Assembly (NCBI GenBank): GCA_913061095.1
Contig: CAJXVM010000018.1
Location: forward strand, 1 to 64,000
Origin: an uncultured Ignavibacteria bacterium
Lineage (GTDB): Bacteria > Bacteroidota > Ignavibacteria > SZUA-365
Direction: 5' to 3'
DNA: 64,000 nt
This document shows, piece after piece, positions 61,272-64,000 of the stretch (positions are counted from its first letter, which is position 1; each line of letters starts with the position of its first letter). Position numbers and translations under genes: made by a program. The notes beneath the pieces are model-generated. The model saw only the letters and a program-made list of their open reading frames with translations, ran no database searches and was not told the DNA's origin.

Positions 61272-61919
61272 TTGGCGCAAATTTTCCCAGAGTGGACCAA
61301 CACACTGCCCGGAAAAATCATACTTTCCGGTGGAATTCTCGTGATCCTGGTGATCGCGGGGATCTGGTACTACTGGTCGCCGTGGTATACTGACGTGGGG
61401 TATCAGCCTGTTCAGCCGGTTCCGTACAGCCACAAGTTTCACGTGGGGGAACTGGGAATGGACTGCCGCTACTGTCATACCGGCGTCGAAGTCTCCCCGG
61501 TGGCCATGGTGCCCCCGACGCAGACCTGCATGAACTGCCACGCCATGATCAAAACCGAGAGCGAGCAGCTGGCGCCGATCCGCGCGAGCTGGGAATCGGG
61601 CCAGCCCGTGCGCTGGGTGCGCATCAACAAGGTGCCCGACTACGCGTACTTCGACCACAGCGCGCATGTCAGCGTGGGCGTCGGCTGTGAAAGCTGCCAC
61701 GGCAACATCGCCGACATGGAAGTCGTGCATCTCGACCAGCCACTCAGCATGGCCTGGTGCCTCGACTGTCATCGCAATCCGGACCCGCACCTGCGTCCTG
61801 TAGAAGACGTCACCGTCATGGGCTGGGTCGCTCCGGAAGACCAGGCTGAACGTGCCGCCGCCATCAGGGAAGCGCTCGACATCAATCCCCCCGAAACCTG
61901 CTCGGGATGCCATCGATGA
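61272..61919 (+). CDS. actA: ActA, pentaheme cytochrome c subunit of alternative complex III
   Basis: A protein of 215 residues from TTG 61272, with GAGG about seven bases upstream. One N-terminal membrane anchor (KIILSGGILVILVIAGIWYYW, about 15-35) precedes a periplasmic domain with five CXXCH haem motifs: CRYCH (65-69), CMNCH (86-90), CESCH (139-143), CLDCH (163-167) and CSGCH (210-214). Alternative complex III oxidises menaquinol and passes electrons to periplasmic cytochromes or directly to an oxidase; ActA carries the electrons out. It overlaps actB by four bases (ATGA). The rest of the act operon should lie right of the window. Confidence 0.93.
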   Translation: MAQIFPEWTNTLPGKIILSGGILVILVIAGIWYYWSPWYTDVGYQPVQPVPYSHKFHVGELGMDCRYCHTGVEVSPVAMVPPTQTCMNCHAMIKTESEQLAPIRASWESGQPVRWVRINKVPDYAYFDHSAHVSVGVGCESCHGNIADMEVVHLDQPLSMAWCLDCHRNPDPHLRPVEDVTVMGWVAPEDQAERAAAIREALDINPPETCSGCHR

Positions 61920-64000
61920 ACAATCCGTCACCATCCGCCGACAGACCCGCAATGAAACACGGAAAAGACTACTGGCTGAGTCTGCGCGACAAGGCCGACA
62001 CGGACGAATACCGCAGCATGACCGAACGCGAGTTCCCCGAGGGACCACTTGCGCCTCCCGCTGCCATGAAGCGGCGCACTTTCCTGACGCTCATGGGCGC
62101 GTCGATTGCGCTGGCGGGACTGACCAGCTGCCGACGTCCCGAAGAAGAGATCGTTCCCTACGTGGCGAAGCCCGAGGAAATTACACCGGGCAACATCCTG
62201 CGCTACGCGACGTCCATGCCGATGGGCACCGACAATGCGAGCCTGCTCGTCGATACGCGCGAAGGACGTCCGGTGAAAATCGCCGGCAACGATCGCGATC
62301 CCGTCACCGGCTCGGCCATTGGCGTCTGGGCATCCGCGTCCGTGCTCGGGCTGTATGATCCCGACCGTTCGCAGCAGACCATGACGGGAGACGAGCCCTC
62401 CACCGTTGCGGCATTCACCGAGTTCTGGACCGGCAAGCACAAGAGCTTCGTGGAAAACGGCGGAGTCGGACTCGCCCTGCTCTGCCAGCCATCCGCGTCG
62501 CCAACGCTGCACCGTCTGCTCAATACATTCCGTGCCGCGTTTCCCGCTGCCACGGTGGCCGTCTATGATCCCGTCAACGATGACTACGTGCTCACCGGAA
62601 GTGCAACCGCGTTCGGCCGTTCCCTGCGTCCCCGCCATGATTTCAACCGCGCCGATGTCGTGCTGGCCCTCGACGCGGATCTGTTCGGCAGTGAATACGA
62701 CGCCGTCGCCAGTGCACGCGCCTTCGCCAAACGCCGTCGCATCACATCGGCCGACGCAGGCACAAACCGCCTGTACGTCGTCGAGCCGACGCTGACGCAG
62801 ACTTCCGCGCTTGCCGACCACCGCCTGCGCCTCCCCGCGGGCATGGTCCCCGCCTTCACTGCCGCGCTCGCACGCGCACTGCAGAAAAAAGGCCTGGCAC
62901 TGCCCGACGCTGTTGTCGCGGCGCTGCCTGCCCCGGACAGTATCGACCGCGCGTGGGTTGACGCCGTGGCTGACGATCTGCTGATACATCGCGGACGGGC
63001 GGTCATCGCCGCCGGACGCGGACAGCAGCCGGCCGTGCACGCCCTCGTCGCACTGCTGAACGAGGCGCTCGGAAACACCGGACGCACCGTGCAGTACGCG
63101 TCACAGCCCTATGCATCTGAAACCGATCCCGCCACATTCGCCGTCCTCGCCGAACAGATGAAAGCGGGCGAGGTCGACACGCTGATCGTGCTCGGGGGCA
63201 ACCCGGTATTCGATGCTCCCGCCGACATGGATTTCCGTTCACTCCTTGAAAACGTCGGCACCGCGGTGCATGCCGGACTCTATCACGACGAAACCGGCCG
63301 CGCCTGCCGCTGGCACCTGCCGCTGCGGCACTACCTCGAATCCTGGGGTGATGTCAGCAGTCTGCATGGACGCCTCGGCGTCATCCAGCCCATGATCGAA
63401 CCGCTGTATGCGGACGGCATCAGCGATGTGGAACTCCTGCTTCTGCTCGCCGCGGGCACCGCGGAGAAGGGCTATGACATCGTGCGGCGGAGCTGGACGG
63501 ATCTCATTCCCGGCATGGACGACCGCAGCTGGCGGGGCATTCTGCATGACGGTATCTATCCCTCCGCCGTGCAGCTCGAAACGCCCTCTGTGAACACCGC
63601 CGCCGTCACCGGCGCGATCGACAAGAGCGTCTTCGCCGGCGTCATGCCGACCCGCGACAACATGGAACTTGTCTTCCGCCTCTCTCCCGCCGTGCATGAC
63701 GGCCGCTACGCCAACAATGCCTGGCTGCAGGAGTTTCCCGATCCGGTCACCAAGCTGACCTGGGACAACGCCGCGCTGATCAGCACCGCCACCGCGGCTG
63801 AGCTGGGGCTGAAAGACGGCGACCTGGTGCGTCTCAGCACGGAAGGACATGAAACTCCGATGCCCGTGTGGGTGCTGCCCGGGCAGGCCGACAATACGGT
63901 GACGGTGACGCTTGGCTACGGACGCCGTGCTGCCGGACGGGTCGGCACCGGCGTGGGCTTCAACGCCTATCGACTCCGCAGCGCGTCCGCTCCTTACATT
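61916..64000 (+). CDS. actB: ActB, molybdopterin-oxidoreductase-like/Fe-S subunit of alternative complex III (partial)
   Basis: The ATG at 61916 overlaps the actA stop. The frame is open to the window end (695 codons seen, usual length about 1,000). The N-terminus has the WLSLRDKADTDEYRSMTEREFPEG segment of the TAT-variant domain, then a twin-arginine-like signal, MKRRTFLTLMGASIALAGLTSC. After it comes the molybdopterin-oxidoreductase-like domain (SVLGLYDPDRSQ, LVLGGNPVFDAPAD). In known ActB this domain has lost its molybdenum cofactor, and ferredoxin-like Fe-S clusters follow in the C-terminal part, which is beyond the window. It works with ActA in quinol oxidation. Confidence 0.92.
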   Translation, partial: MNNPSPSADRPAMKHGKDYWLSLRDKADTDEYRSMTEREFPEGPLAPPAAMKRRTFLTLMGASIALAGLTSCRRPEEEIVPYVAKPEEITPGNILRYATSMPMGTDNASLLVDTREGRPVKIAGNDRDPVTGSAIGVWASASVLGLYDPDRSQQTMTGDEPSTVAAFTEFWTGKHKSFVENGGVGLALLCQPSASPTLHRLLNTFRAAFPAATVAVYDPVNDDYVLTGSATAFGRSLRPRHDFNRADVVLALDADLFGSEYDAVASARAFAKRRRITSADAGTNRLYVVEPTLTQTSALADHRLRLPAGMVPAFTAALARALQKKGLALPDAVVAALPAPDSIDRAWVDAVADDLLIHRGRAVIAAGRGQQPAVHALVALLNEALGNTGRTVQYASQPYASETDPATFAVLAEQMKAGEVDTLIVLGGNPVFDAPADMDFRSLLENVGTAVHAGLYHDETGRACRWHLPLRHYLESWGDVSSLHGRLGVIQPMIEPLYADGISDVELLLLLAAGTAEKGYDIVRRSWTDLIPGMDDRSWRGILHDGIYPSAVQLETPSVNTAAVTGAIDKSVFAGVMPTRDNMELVFRLSPAVHDGRYANNAWLQEFPDPVTKLTWDNAALISTATAAELGLKDGDLVRLSTEGHETPMPVWVLPGQADNTVTVTLGYGRRAAGRVGTGVGFNAYRLRSASAPYI

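Overview
The window is GC-rich chromosomal DNA from a bacterium of the Bacteroidota/FCB supergroup, most like the Ignavibacteria/Kapabacteria/Rhodothermia side. Eight or more predicted secreted proteins end in a C-terminal type IX secretion (T9SS) sorting domain, usually with the N(Y/F)PNPF signature followed by a GLY-type Ig fold. There is also a hybrid two-component sensor with a Reg_prop propeller, and the first two genes of an alternative complex III operon (actA-actB). Most genes have a good Shine-Dalgarno sequence (GGAGG-like), which I used to choose starts. I saw no rRNA, tRNA, CRISPR array, IS element or prophage.

Layout. 1-4966: a partial DUF7948-like secreted protein, a TPR protein, a single-domain response regulator, and a TPR sensor kinase/NarL-type regulator pair. 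4975-12578 (minus): a compact three-gene operon with a giant Ig-repeat propeller protein, a small Ig-like protein with a C-terminal hydrophobic segment and a caspase-like protease. 12871-13491: a papain-fold protein resembling the MOA lectin C-terminal protease domain. 14178-21215: a SprB-like adhesin of about 2,345 residues with 27 regular 66-residue repeats. 21580-25797: an AraC-type hybrid two-component sensor. 26005-28362: a choice-of-anchor I protein. 28802-29434: a beta-carbonic anhydrase behind a triple palindrome array. 30204-33934: a second TPR kinase/NarL pair. 34164-36545: an ELWxxDGT/PKD surface protein. 36873-39161: a polytopic membrane protein. 39375-41459: a subtilase lipoprotein. 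41671-43668: a TPR kinase of HisKA type. 44278-51715: LVIVD-repeat protein, SpoIIE/PP2C phosphatase, lipoprotein and an eight-repeat propeller protein. 52254-58051: an FG-GAP protein and a large secreted protein split by one in-frame stop codon, flanked by 81-bp direct repeats. 58117-61000: gyrI-like remnant, degenerate response regulator, small membrane protein, RRM protein and MarC-family protein. 61272-64000: actA and actB, the latter running off the window.

The genes fall into two themes: sensing (three TPR-sensor histidine kinases, one hybrid sensor, four response regulators, one PP2C phosphatase) and an exported surface proteome (T9SS cargo, adhesin, proteases). The most unusual points are a shared palindromic operator family (392, 1319, 43746), a triple ACCCGGGT palindrome array before the carbonic anhydrase, the secreted caspase operon, an in-frame TAA in an otherwise intact 1,348-codon gene, a receiver domain lacking its phosphoacceptor, and a variant SprB repeat architecture. 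All function calls rest on reading motifs by eye; no database search was run.
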